The notes: a model not told the origin generated them from the letters alone. DNA of 64,000 nt from Adiantum capillus-veneris (GCA_014529385.2 CM043947.1:117104087-117168086), one strand, 5' to 3'; shown: positions 26,546-37,869, counted from the stretch's first letter. Made by a program: numbers and translations.

Positions 26546-27321
26546 AACCATTACAGAAAAATGGATTGGCTATATGCTGGCATAAATTGAAGAAAACTAT
26601 TGAATTACCCATCCAACCTCCTCCAAGACCTTGTCCAAGGAATGAATCACCTCCTTATCACCTACCACTTGCTTTCAAGGACATCAAAAGAGTACTTATC
26701 TTGGATCTAGAGGGGTTACTTCTCAAGACAGTTGAAATGAAACATGGAGATTCTATGCCATCTTGGGCTCAACACATGCGACTTGTGGAGGACAAAGATG
26801 AAGTTTATCATGTGGTGCGACCAGACGCACAAAGTTTTTTGGATTTTTGTGCTGAATACTTTGAGCTATGGATATGGAGTTGCTATAACTTAACAAGGGT
26901 GCAACGCATCACACAAAAGTGTTTTCCTGAGCAGTATACCAAGTTCAAGGTGTTTATGAGTAACAAAAATTGCCAAAATCCAAATATCATGTTAGGATTT
27001 ACAAGGGTTTATCACAAAAATCTGAGTGATATTTGGAAGATATTTGAGGATTTGGATGCAAACAATACCTTAATTTTTGATGACACTCCATATAGGGTGA
27101 TGTGGAACATGCCAGGGACATATCTTATATTTCCAAAGATGTGGAGGCAAACTTCCGAGCAACTTCAAAACTTCTTGCAGAGAACCATAATTCCATGGTT
27201 GGTAGGATGGTTGTATGCAAGAGATAAGAGAGTCTATACATATAACACAATTGTAAATCAGTATAGTGATTCTGAGACAAATTATGTCCTTGGTGTGTAC
27301 TTGTCAACACGAAAGCATTGA
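26546..27321 (+). CDS. Second FCP1/NIF-type HAD phosphatase exon
   Basis: The exon follows acceptor gttctttaatttcag, enters in phase 1 and encodes about 258 residues, ending at TGA. There is no ATG before the domain, so an upstream exon is needed. HAD motifs are L-I-L-D-L-E-G-L-L (again the second Asp of D-x-D is replaced, here by Glu), W-I-W-S-C in the motif II position, and L-I-F-D-D-T-P-Y-R for motif IV. It is shorter than the copy at 20193-21391, lacks that copy's SAP-like tail, and differs clearly in sequence, so it is not a recent duplicate. An AATAAA overlaps the stop region at about 27323. The phase-1 acceptor is compatible with the donor at 16397/16398 or with an unseen first exon in the array. 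Confidence 0.75.
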
Positions 27322-28080
27322 ATAAATATGGCTATAAGATGCTTTTTTTATTCTAGTGTGTATCTTTCAACATTTGTATAATTTGATATAGTCTTTTTTT
27401 TTTTTATAAAAGGTGTGTCAATTTTATGAACACTTGAATGGAGTGCACCCTACTCTAAGGGGACTTCAATGTACTATTGGAGTGCATCCTATTGTAAGGG
27501 GACTCTGATGTATTGCTAGAGTGCACCCAAATTTTTGGGGACTCATTTTTTATTTGATTGGGGCCTATGTTGGGTCATATAGTAAAAGAAATTCATTTTT
27601 TGTCAATTCATATCGAGGTTGCATTTATTTGGAACTATGAAAGAATTGATGTTTGATGTCAAAATAAAACTTGTAAGTGTGGATCAGAGAATTCATGGAC
27701 TTTAAATATGTGAGAGGGATCTTTTTCTTGGGCACAAATGTTTGCTTCAAGAATTTTGTCATTACATACTTTATGTGAAAGAGTTTTAGAATCTAAAAGA
27801 CTTTGAAAACAAAACTATGGAATCTAAGTGCATGTATTCTTGAATGGCTTGAAAGTTGATGTATACATGCATGTCGCCTTGATGAAGATTTAGATCTGAC
27901 AAGATGGAAAGATATAATTCTTGGACGTTACCTTTGTCAATTTGGTAATAACATATTTAACTTTCTTTTAATATGGGTGGAAAATATATTATTATGTGCA
28001 TTTGGAAAATATATTATTATTTGCATATTTAACTTTCTTTTAATATGGGTGGAAAATATATTATTATGTGCATTTGGAAC
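27322..28080. other. AT-rich spacer with two small tandem duplications
   Basis: A 40-bp unit containing agtgca and aaggggact recurs about three times at 27438-27545. A 56-bp block (catatttaactttcttttaa through catttggaa) is duplicated at 27952-28008 and 28024-28079. I see no gene in this stretch. Confidence 0.6.
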
Positions 28081-28149
28081 CTAATTGCTTGACCTTCAAA
28101 CCAAGATTCCTATGTTATTTTTTCATATACTTTTTTATACTGAATTAAG

Positions 28150-29560
28150 ATTGTGGATGCAAGGTCCACCACTTGTTCAAGCTAGATCTAAGAAAGTATA
28201 TATACTGAGTCTTCAAACTAGTAAACCAAGGGGAGAGAGAAGCAGGGTCCATCACTTGTCCAAGCTCATCTCTAGACAACATAGAGAGATGTTATGTCTA
28301 CTAATTGTCCAATATAGTCATGGAGAAATGATAGAAGGTTGATCCACTTGTCCAACCTATCATCTCTAGTAAAATGGGAGGTTTGGCCTTAAGATTCACC
28401 ATGTAACCAACATATACTTCATTGTATTATGAAGAGTAGAAAAGAAAAGCTCCACCACTTGTCTAAGGTAGTTCCAAAATCAACATGGAGAGAAGAAAGC
28501 TTCACCATTTGTCCAAGATAGGCTCCATTAAAACATGGAAAACCTCATATATGTTGTACATGGAAGCTTTTTTCCAAGGTCCACCACTTGTCCAAGCTAG
28601 GATCCATTAAAACATGGATAGAAACAAGGCTCCACAACTCGTCCAACCTTTATAGCTGCAAAGTGTACCGGTTGTCTAAACTAGGCATGGGAAAATAATA
28701 GAAGGTCCACCACTTATCCAATATATTATCTCTAATAGCATGGGAGGTTTGGTCTCAAGATTTAGGAATTGGCTGACCTGTATTTCATTGTATTATGATG
28801 AATTTGGTTTTAAAGTCAACTACTTATCCAAGCTATAAGTTTATATCTTGAATGGTATTCCTTCCCATCACTTAGAAAACCAATGATATGTTGTACATGG
28901 GAGGGTTTGTTACAAGGTCCACCACTTGTCCAAGCTAGTTTCATTGAAACATGGATGAAGACAAGCTCCACCATTTGTTAAAGCTAGACTCCATTGAAAT
29001 CTAGAAAATCCATTCTATGTTGTACATGGGGTTTTTGTTTTAAGGTCCAACACTTGTCCAAGCTAAGATCCATTGAAACATGGAGTAGAGAAACACTCCA
29101 CCACTTGTCCAAGCTAGGCAACATTGATAGTAGTTGGTTTATTTTGAAGATCCACCACGTGTCTAAGCTAACTCTATTGAAACATAGAGAGAAGCAAAGG
29201 TCCACCAACTGTTCAAGCTAGGCTCCATTGAAACATGGACAGAAGCAAGCTCCACCATTTCTCCAAGATAGACTCCATTGAAACATGGAGAGAATCAAAG
29301 GTCCACCATTTCTCCAAGCCAAGATCTAGTTGTCCAACCTATAAGGTTATATCTTAAATGGTAATCTTTCTAATCACTTGGAATACCCATGATATGTTTT
29401 ACATGGGGGTTTTGTTCCAAGATCACCACTTGTCCAAGCTAACTCTATTGAAACATAGAGAGAAGCAAAGGTCCACCACTTGTCCAAGCTAGTCTCCATT
29501 GAAACAAGGAGAGAAGAAAGCTCCATCATTTCTCCAAGATAGGCTAGCATGGATAAGTGC
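28150..29560 (-). repeat. Outer inverted core array
   Basis: Reverse-complement cores (ggtccaccacttgtccaagc) recur with the gaaacatggagagaag subrepeat. Units are incomplete. It is the mirror of the outer-left block in position and orientation. A + strand core variant appears again at about 29770, and no cores are seen further right. 29,600-30,060 holds no gene I can support. Confidence 0.85.
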
Positions 29561-30061
29561 ACCTTGAAACCAACCTTCCTATGAGGCAATAGAGCATATG
29601 CTACATATTTTATGTATGCCCCATGCCTCAAATTAAGAAGTTATAGATTAGAAGTGGACCTTGCTTAAATGTCACATGCAATAAATTAAGGAAAAATAGC
29701 CAAGTGGATTGTATTCCTCAATGGATCCTTGCTTTCACAAGTTGTGAACCTTGAGTCACTTTTACATTAACTTGGACAAGTGGTGGACCTAGAAACCAAG
29801 CTCTCCATGTTGAGATAAGTTGTAGGTAGGACATTAGAACATAGACAACGATAATGGATGCAATATACTCCTCTCCTAATAATCCAATTGATTGAAACCA
29901 TGATATTTTAGTTGTTTTCATTGTGTATTGTATGTGCATAAAGTGGAATGAGACCTTAAGAAAACTCAAATTTTTGACAAAATCTCTATATTTTATACAT
30001 GATATATTGAAAGTTGTCCAACCTGGGAATTGGGATTTTCCCACTTTACCTAATATGGTCT

Positions 30062-30411
30062 TTTATGCTCGTGATTCATGAAGCTTTCCATCTTCATGGC
30101 ATCACCAAGGTCACAAGGAACACAAAGATTGTATTGTAACAAAGTCTCTCTTGATGAGAGAATCTATAATACAAACGCCTTTTGGAGGGGGGACCGGATC
30201 CAAGTAAATGTGGTCCTCAACTATTGTCATGTTCTCTAATACTCTCTCTCTCGCAAAAGTATAGTTCATGCCAAGTTAATTAAGTACTATATTCATGTTG
30301 CTACCATCAGTTAAGTTCACCCTCTATGTTCTCAAAGTAATCTCACAAAAATGCTCACTCTAATTCTCTTAATTTCGCTATTCTCAAAGTTCAAAGGCTG
30401 TTCCAATTACA
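30062..30411 (+). repeat. 5'-truncated left LTR of the Gypsy element
   Basis: It is homologous to 40893-41245 from tgctcgtgattc to the terminal ttaca. It shares the ggaacacaaagattgtat and gccttttggaggggggac segments with scattered substitutions. Homology stops abruptly at about 30062. Confidence 0.9.
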
Positions 30412-30412
30412 T

Positions 30413-30424
30413 TGGTATCAGAGC
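30413..30424 (+). promoter_or_regulatory. Primer-binding site (initiator-Met tRNA type)
   Basis: TGGTATCAGAGC lies one base after the LTR end. This is the usual plant LTR-element primer site, complementary to the 3' end of initiator tRNA-Met. Confidence 0.85.
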
Positions 30425-30854
30425 ATTTGGTTCTCTTTTCTTGTTTAAGAAGAGAGGTCCTTAAGTAGCCTATTAATGGTTGATTTTGTTAATTATATTA
30501 GGGTGAGTGGGATTGGGGATCTATTATTGGTTTTGTTGAGCCCACTATGTGGGATATAATGCACACCTTGGAAGCTTTGGTCTTAATAATGGGGTCTTTT
30601 TAGACTTGCCGGCGGCTTTACCATTATTGAACCATAAGAAGTCTGAAAGGAGCTATCCCTTGGCAATTCTGCCATGTTAGACCCACCTCACTACTTTCTA
30701 TAATTAACCAATTCGAGCCGTGGGTGTATATACTTAAGTGCTTATTTTCAAAGGCTAAGAGGAGTAGCGACTAATGTTTTGAATTTCCAAATGATACACT
30801 AAGTAAACACATAAGTATAATTAGCATAACTAACAATAACCAAGAGAGTAGAAT

Positions 30855-31997
30855 GAACATTGATGATAGCTTTGAATTATCTTGTTACTAGGTTGCAACA
30901 AGCTATGGGAAAGCCTACTTTGCAAGTCGAAGTTATCCAACAACTTCGTGCTTATGGGATTTCCCTCCCTCCCCAAGAGGAGAGAGAGTTTAGGAGGTCT
31001 CTTGATGAGACTCCCAAAAGAAGACTCTCTCCCATAAGAGAGGAGTAATCCAAAGAATGAGAAAGAAGTGAATCCCTAAGTTTCTCTAAAGATGTGGCTC
31101 CATGAAGACGACGGTCTAGACTATCGCCAACTCCTCCCAAGAGAAAATGGTTAACTCATGGTCCTTCTCCTCGTTACTTCAAAAGGGAAGAGAGGAAACA
31201 AAGGAAGAAAAAAGGCAAGAAAGAGGTCACCCTCTTCTCCTTCTTCTTCACCTTCCTCCTCTTCTGACGAAAGCAATGGTTATTCTCCTAATAGAGAATA
31301 CAAGAGGAGAGGACATCGCAAAACTTACCATGCATGGCGAAGTCCCAAAAGCTCAAGAAATTCAAAGAGGGAGGAAAGAGTATCTCTTTTCTCACCTATA
31401 ATGACACCTTTGGTTCCACCAACAAAGTATTGGCCTTCATCTAACAATTTGATGCGGCCTTTGGAGATGAGGGCTTCACGGAGTCCTCCAAGCTACACCA
31501 TGTAGCTATGCACTTCTAGAAATCTACTCGTCAACTGTGGGCTAGCCTTCATGGCAATGGCGAGGCCCCAAAGACATGGAAAACTTTATGAGTTTCCATC
31601 ATGAAGCAATTTCTTGCAAGCGATGCCAAGGACAAAGTGCTCACCAAATGGCGAAGTTTGAACCTACTATTCAACGAGTCTATCCACAAATATATAGACA
31701 AGTTTTGGGGTTTACATCTCAAAGCTACAATCTTTCAAAGGATAGACTTCGCTGAACGAAAGCAACAATTTGTGCGGGATTACCTGAAAAAATGGCCGAG
31801 TATGTCAACTCACAACGGCCTAGCACTACCACCGAATTCATCCACCAGACTATGGTTGCTTCAAGGATCAATTTTCAACAAGGGGCGAGAAGAAATTTCA
31901 AGCCCAGGGAAAACAAGGATCGAAATGAAGCTAAAGGGAAGAGCAATGCTCAAAACTCTTCCCAAGGCAACACAAACACCAACAACAACAAGGCCAA
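30855..31997 (+). pseudogene. Gypsy gag, 5' part (frameshifted)
   Basis: Gag-like peptide runs through several frames. A Ser/Pro/Arg-rich region lies at 31150-31300. The capsid domain follows, with words such as W-A-S-L-H-G-N and M-K-Q-F-L-A-S-D. After that comes Q-R-P-containing sequence and an Asn/Lys-rich linker. The frame is cut at 31997 by the nested insertion and resumes in the same frame at 36142. Frameshifts and stops elsewhere make it a pseudogene. Confidence 0.75.
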
Positions 31998-32879
31998 TGT
32001 AAGGTTTCCAGGTCCTGAAACCTTAAAGATTGTATAAAGCTTAATTCAACTGATATGATTATTGAAAAAGCGATGTAGAATTGTCCGACAGTGGCAAATA
32101 TTGGTATGTTTGAAATCTTAAGCACAACAAAGCCCGGGCTAGAAATTTTCAGAATCAGATTCCGATAAAATCTAAAAAAGTAACGGGCCCTGAAAGGTTA
32201 CACTAGGAAGTCAATTAGTTAAGTAAAATTGGATGGTTTCAGTACTTATTATTAACAAAGACTTTCTTATCCTAAGGTTCTAGAAATTACTGATATTTCC
32301 AATTTTTATCATTAAAAATCAGTGAAATTAGTAAAAATCGATTCTGGAAGCTAGGGGGGCTGTGTGGAGCTGTGGGAAACCTGCCAGGGACTAGATTTAG
32401 CAGCAGGGGACGTTTTTTGACTTGTAGGGCTGCTTTGGATGCAAGTTATTGCCATTTTCCAGCCTGTGAGTACCCAAAAACCTACAAATAGGACCCCTTG
32501 CTTCACAATTTGACAGACTCAGAGCCTTGACACATTCTCTCTCATCTAGAGAGATCGCTACGTAGAAATCACTAGAGATCGAGCTCTAGTTGGTTAATTA
32601 AACGGTAATTAGCGTAATCTTTCTTAATTAACAAAGCTAGGTTAACCTATTTTCTTAATAAATTAAAGATTAATCCTATGTATACTTGAAAATCCTCTCT
32701 TAATTAAATATTCTCTGCTGATTATTGTGATTAAGCTCAGGGCTATTAAGCAAATTAATTATTATATCATATTAGGGCTGAAATTATCCATTTTAACCAT
32801 AAATTAATGGAAATTATACTAATTGAGTTTAGATTAAATTAAGATAATTATCAGAGCTGTGTCAGATTGTCATTAAGCT

Positions 32880-34330
32880 AGAAAAATTATCTTTTAATTT
32901 TTTGAGTAATTTTCATAATTAATCAGACAAAATTACACTGTTTTTTGAGAAAAATAAAGAAAAAAATAGTCAAATTGATTCAAAATGCTTTGAGTTATTT
33001 ATCAAAGGTTAACTACATCTTAGAGAACCCATTATAATTATGTTAACCTCAGATAATTAGTTTACCTAATTATCGTAGCAAATTACACTGGTTCTAGGAC
33101 AAATTAAAAAGGAGAAAATAGAAAATTGATTCAAAATGCTTTAAAATAATTATCAGAGATTAGTTACATCTCAAGAAACTTGTCATAATTATGTTAACCT
33201 CAGATAATTAGTTTACCTAATTATCTTAGGAGAATTACACTATTTTGAGGACAAATTAAAAGAGAAAAAATAGCAAATTGATTCCAAATTCCTTAGGAAT
33301 ATTCTCAGAGATTGATTATATCGTAGGAAACTTGTGATAATTATGTTAACTTTAGATAATTAGTTTGTCTGATTATCTTAACAAAATTACACTATTTTTA
33401 GGAGAAATTAAAAAGGGAAAATAGCAAATTGATTCAAAATGATTTAGGATAATTATGAGAGGTTAATTACATCTTAGTAAATCCATGATAATTATGTTAA
33501 CCTTAGATAATTAGTTTATCTAATTATCTTAGCAAAATTACACTATTTTTAGGACAAATAAAAAGGAAGAAATAGCAAATGATTCCAAATGCTTTAAAAT
33601 AATTATGAAAGATTAATTACATCTTAGTAAACCCTTGATAATTATGTTAATCTCAGATGATTAGTTTATCTAATTATCTTAGGAGAATTACACCATTTTT
33701 AAGATAAATTAAAAGGGGACAAATAGCAAATTGATTCAAAATTATTTAATATAATTATCGCAGCTTAATTATATCTTAGGAAATCCGTGATAATTATCGT
33801 AGGCACAGATAATTATTTTAGATAATTATCCAAGTAGAAACCACTGTTATTGAGAGTAAATTAAAGGGGAAAATTAGTAAATCATGTGCTATGATTACAT
33901 GCTATTTATCTAAGCTAGATTGAAGGATAGAAAGGCCGTGATAAGTATGTCAAGGTTAGAAAAGTAGTATAGATATTTATCTAAGTCAAATTATACTAAT
34001 TTTAGCTAAAAACTAAAGAGAGAAATTAGTAAATCATGCTATATGATTACATGCTATTTATTAGAGCTAGATTGCATGATGAAAAGACCGCAATAACTAT
34101 TTCAAGGTTAGAAACTTAGTATAGATATTTATTTAAGTCAAAATATACTAATTCTGGCTAAAATTTAAAGGAAAAAATTTGCTAATAATTTTATATGATT
34201 CCATTCTATTTATTAGAATTAGCTTACATAATAAAGAGATTGTGATAATTATGTATAAATATTTATTTAAGTCAAATTATTCTAATTTTAGGTGAAAATT
34301 AAAGATGGAAACTATATAACTAAGTTGGAA
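32880..34330. repeat. ~150-bp AT-rich tandem repeat inside the nested insertion
   Basis: The phrase aattatgttaacc or a close variant recurs at about 33037, 33189, 33340, 33490 and 33640, and a decayed form at about 33792. Each unit also contains agataattag, a variant of aaattacact and caaattgattcaaaat. A related but diverged unit containing tacatgctatttat and gtcaaggttagaaa continues to about 34330. Confidence 0.85.
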
Positions 34331-34842
34331 AATAATACGATAATTCCCAGAGGTCAGAAATATCCTTATCTACTTGTGATAATTATTCTATAATTTATTA
34401 ACGAGTTTAGAAAATTATAATTGACTAAAAGTCCTATTTTTGGCCAAAGATTAACTAAAATAAATAAACTTTGCGGTGAAAAGTTTTTAGGAAAATTATA
34501 GTAAGTGTAAAACTGTGATATAAAGTATAGGAAACGAAATCTTTGAGAAAAAATAAATAGAATAAATATTAAGCCGAAAATAAGTAGATTCCAAGCTTAA
34601 GATTTGATGGGGAAATTAGGAAAAAGATATAGAAAATTAGGATAGCCTAGAAAACCCTTAGGAAAGATGTGGAAAAAGTTATCATGCCTATATAGGAAAA
34701 TAAGAAATTACTAGGTCAAGAATTTATCAATTAAAACTATAAATTTAACATAGATTTGGGTAAAATTGGATACAAAGGTTAAGTCTAGCTTTCGGATAAT
34801 TTACCTAATGATTAGACGTCCTTTTTGTAAGGATAAGAAGTT

Positions 34843-35040
34843 ATGGCACCTAAAAGGACCCGAGCAAATCCTACATCTGATGATGAGGATGTAGCTCCAA
34901 AAGGAACTAGAGCGTCGCACGACGACGAAGCTGGCCTAGTAGTAGGCCTACGAAGGAGAGTCTTCAAGTGCCAACGTAGCAACAGATGGCAGATCAATCC
35001 CAGGTGGGCTTTCCATTATTCAATTAAGTCTTTAAAATAG
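34843..35040 (+). CDS. Short basic/acidic ORF in the nested insertion
   Basis: The ORF encodes 65 residues starting M-A-P-K-R-T-R, followed by an Asp/Glu-rich segment. This looks like the N-terminal end of many plant Gypsy gag proteins, but nothing homologous follows it. It could be a gag relic or chance. Its start is the first ATG after a long AT-rich region. Confidence 0.3.
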   Translation: MAPKRTRANPTSDDEDVAPKGTRASHDDEAGLVVGLRRRVFKCQRSNRWQINPRWAFHYSIKSLK

Positions 35041-36141
35041 TTTAAGTTCTTTTATAGGTTAGCATTGCATACGTAAGAAGTGAGTAAGAATCAGAAAAGG
35101 AATAATTGAACAAAAACGGAAGATAACTTCCAACGTGCATTGTTTATAATGTAGGAAAAAATTGTTTGAGTTAAAACTGATTGAATTAGGAAAGATATGA
35201 TTGATCATCCTTAAGACAACTTGTCTCAAGACACCTCCGACTCCTTGGTATAAATTGATGACAATGATGGCTTTCTAGCCACGGATAAGTCGGTTACCCC
35301 CATGAATGATGAGTTTCTACTCCATGTCATGTTTTGATGTTTCTACATAAGTTAGGATACCGTTTTTATCCTAGGGGAGCCGCCCGGTTGTATGGGCAAC
35401 TGGTTTGGTGTATGGGCACCCGGAACCTTGGGTAGGGGTTTATCCACTCCGGATTGTGAATAAGGAATGGGTGCCGTTTTTCACCCTTAGGTGGTCTTGA
35501 GACAAGAACAGTACTGGTCATGGTTATTATGGGCAATGTTTTGATTGACAGTACCCTGTCTTAAGTTTAAAGATGTCTGTTTTCTAAAAGAATGTTTTCA
35601 ATACTATTTTCAAGGACTGTTTTAATAAAATCCTGTTATGAAGGATAAAAGGAATCATTATTTTAATTGTGATAAGAACGTGGTAGTAATTAAATAACAA
35701 AAGAATCATGTGTGAGTGCGGGGTGGTAAGTGGGGATCGACTAAGGTTGTCAATCATGGACGGGTGGACCTGATTAATCAGGTAACTATCCATCCCTGCA
35801 CACTAAAATGTTTAGAAAACTTCTTCACTTGGAAAAAGAGTCCACCAGCTGTGCCCTCACATCTGTTAGGGGGAAAAAAGCGTTGGTTGATGATACCTTA
35901 GCCCAATTGTGGCAGTTATAGGGCCGAAATAGTTTTTCAGACTTTTAATACGTTGTCCCGTTTCCACTGTGAGACAGGACTAGGTCTGATTCTAAGGCTA
36001 TAGACCCAAGCCATTGTCAATGGTAAAGGTCTATTCCTTGGATTTTTCTTGTTTAGAGACTCTGATTTTTATCAGACCTAGAGACCTGTCAAGGATCCCA
36101 TCCCGATCTTGGTGTTGGCGGGTTGGGGATCTCACAACCAA

Positions 36142-36285
36142 GGATAAAGGAGCTTACAAAGGTAAAAATAACCTCTCTCCTAAAGAATGGAGGCCTTTCA
36201 TAAAGACCATAAATGATTTAAGTGTGGGGAGCAAGAACATGGTTATCGTTCTTGCCCCAAAAGAAATGTACACCATGACACTCCT
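36142..36285 (+). pseudogene. Gypsy gag 3' part with broken zinc knuckle
   Basis: The gag frame resumes after the insertion as a Lys/Gly/Asn linker. A CCHC knuckle is visible in another frame at about 36216-36260, as C-G-E-Q-E-H then S-C-P. The codon where the first cysteine belongs reads TGA, so a stop sits at the motif. The region is decayed beyond use. Confidence 0.6.
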
Positions 36286-36294
36286 AGAGCTTCC

Positions 36295-36501
36295 ATGGTT
36301 GAAGCTCCAAAAGAGGATACCCATTGCAAAGGCTCATTCCTCTCCTATGCTTGGGGAAAAGTAAGGGAGTATGATGCCTTCATATTGTTTGACCGTGGCT
36401 CTACTCACAAATTCATATCAGTGGAGTTGGCTACCAAGTTGGGCATTCAAGATTTTAAGATGGGAGATATTGTAATTGCTGACACAGCTTTCAAGGGATA
36501 G
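36295..36501 (+). pseudogene. Gypsy retropepsin fragment
   Basis: The fragment reads F-D-R-G-S-T-H-K-F-I-S followed by L-A-T-K-L-G, the usual Gypsy protease surroundings. The catalytic D-S/T-G triad is altered to D-R-G, so it would be inactive. Pol-like sequence in broken frames continues to about 36970. Confidence 0.7.
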
Positions 36502-37019
36502 CAAGCCTCCTTTACTCCCTTGATTGGGAAGTTGAGGCTTCATGTCCAAAGCTATGTCGACAAAGAAGACTTCTTTATCTCTCCTCTCCAACATGAGGAT
36601 GCTATCCTAGGGGCACCATGGTTCAACCGCGTGGCTACCAACATGAAGTTCCCTGAAAGGAGAATCTATTTCACCTACAAGGAAAGAGCATGTACATAGA
36701 TGCTAATGACTCGGGGAACACCATATCCCTGGTAAATACGCTTGCTTTTGATAAGTCAATGAAAAACTCTATTTTTGCGTATATGATTTTTGTTAGAGAA
36801 TCTGTAAATGATTCTAATGTTTTCACAAGTAGCAATAAAGGAAATCAAGAGGAATTGGAGTTGTCTAATTTCCTAAATGGATTCCAAGATGTTTTCATTG
36901 ATGACATCCCTAGTGAGCTATCTTCAAAACGAGGGGATGATGACCATGCAATAGAGCTTCTACTATGAAGCTCACCTCCTAATAAAACTCCTTATTGAGT
37001 TTCACAAGCTCAAGAAGAG

Positions 37020-37735
37020 GAGATCATGAGGCAAGTGCATGAATTGGTGGAAAAAGGAATGGTGAGGCCTAGCTCCTCTCCATTTTGTTCACTAGAATGG
37101 TGAGGCCTAGCTCCTCTCCATTTTTTGCAAAAGAAATATGGCACATATCACATGTGTGTCGACTATAGAGCACTAAATATGATCACTATTAAAAAAAGAT
37201 TTCCCGTGCCGCAGGTAGAAGATCTATTTGCAAGTTTTGGCCTGACAAATGCTCCAGCTGCATTCAAACAAGGGAGAATGTTAAGTACTCATGGACTGCT
37301 AAAGAACAAAATGCTTTTAACAAGCTCAAAGAGAAGCTTAGCTCTCAACCAGTCCTTATGCTTCCGGATCTCTCAAAGCCATTTGAGGTCCAATGTGATG
37401 CTTGTGGTGATTGCCTTGGAGCAGTCTTGCTTCAAGAAGGGCATGCCATAGCATATGAGAGTCAAAGGCTCAATGCCGATGAACAGGTCTTGGGCATATA
37501 CGAAAAAGAGCTTTTAGCTTTTCTAGATGCCCTAGACACATGGAAGCACTATCTCTTGGGGGCTCCATTCATCCTACGAATGGATCACAAAGCCTCAAGA
37601 AATCCATGACGCAAACCAAGCTCTCTAGCAAACAAATGAGGTGGGAAAATTTTCTTTCGCAATTTAAACTTCATATTGCCACATTGCTGACAAGCACAAT
37701 CAAGTGGTCGATGCACTTTCACAACGGCCAAGGGT
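37020..37735 (+). pseudogene. Gypsy reverse transcriptase/RNase H, internally deleted
   Basis: The frame begins with the RT entry region (C-V-D-Y-R-A-L-N and P-V-P-Q-V-E-D-L). It then jumps to F-G-L-T-N-A-P-A, skipping most of the palm and the catalytic Y-x-D-D. It jumps again to an RNase H domain with C-D-A-C-G-D-C-L-G-A-V-L and Y-E-K-E-L-L-A. A 44-bp stretch around 37058-37122 also repeats cctagctcctctccatttt. Confidence 0.8.
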
Positions 37736-37869
37736 AAATTTGGTGTCTATAGAAATTCACATTGATCTATCTTTTATAATAGATGAATATGCTATTGACC
37801 AAGACTTTAAGTAGGTAATGAGAGCCTTTGCATTAGAGAAAAAAAAAAGAACCATTCACCTTGAAGGAT

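Larger units (their letters stand above)
31998..36136 (+). mobile_element. 4.1-kb LTR-like insertion nested in Gypsy gag (solo LTR or non-autonomous element)
   Basis: The insert starts TGTAAG and ends CTCACA, the TG...CA ends of LTR elements. It is flanked by gccaa on the left and accaa on the right, consistent with an aged 5-bp target duplication. Removing it restores the gag reading frame exactly. I find no second copy of either end inside it, so a single very long LTR or a non-autonomous element with decayed LTRs are both possible. It contains a 150-bp AT-rich tandem repeat and a short Lys/Arg-Asp/Glu ORF. No pol genes are present. Orientation is set by host element only. Confidence 0.7.
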
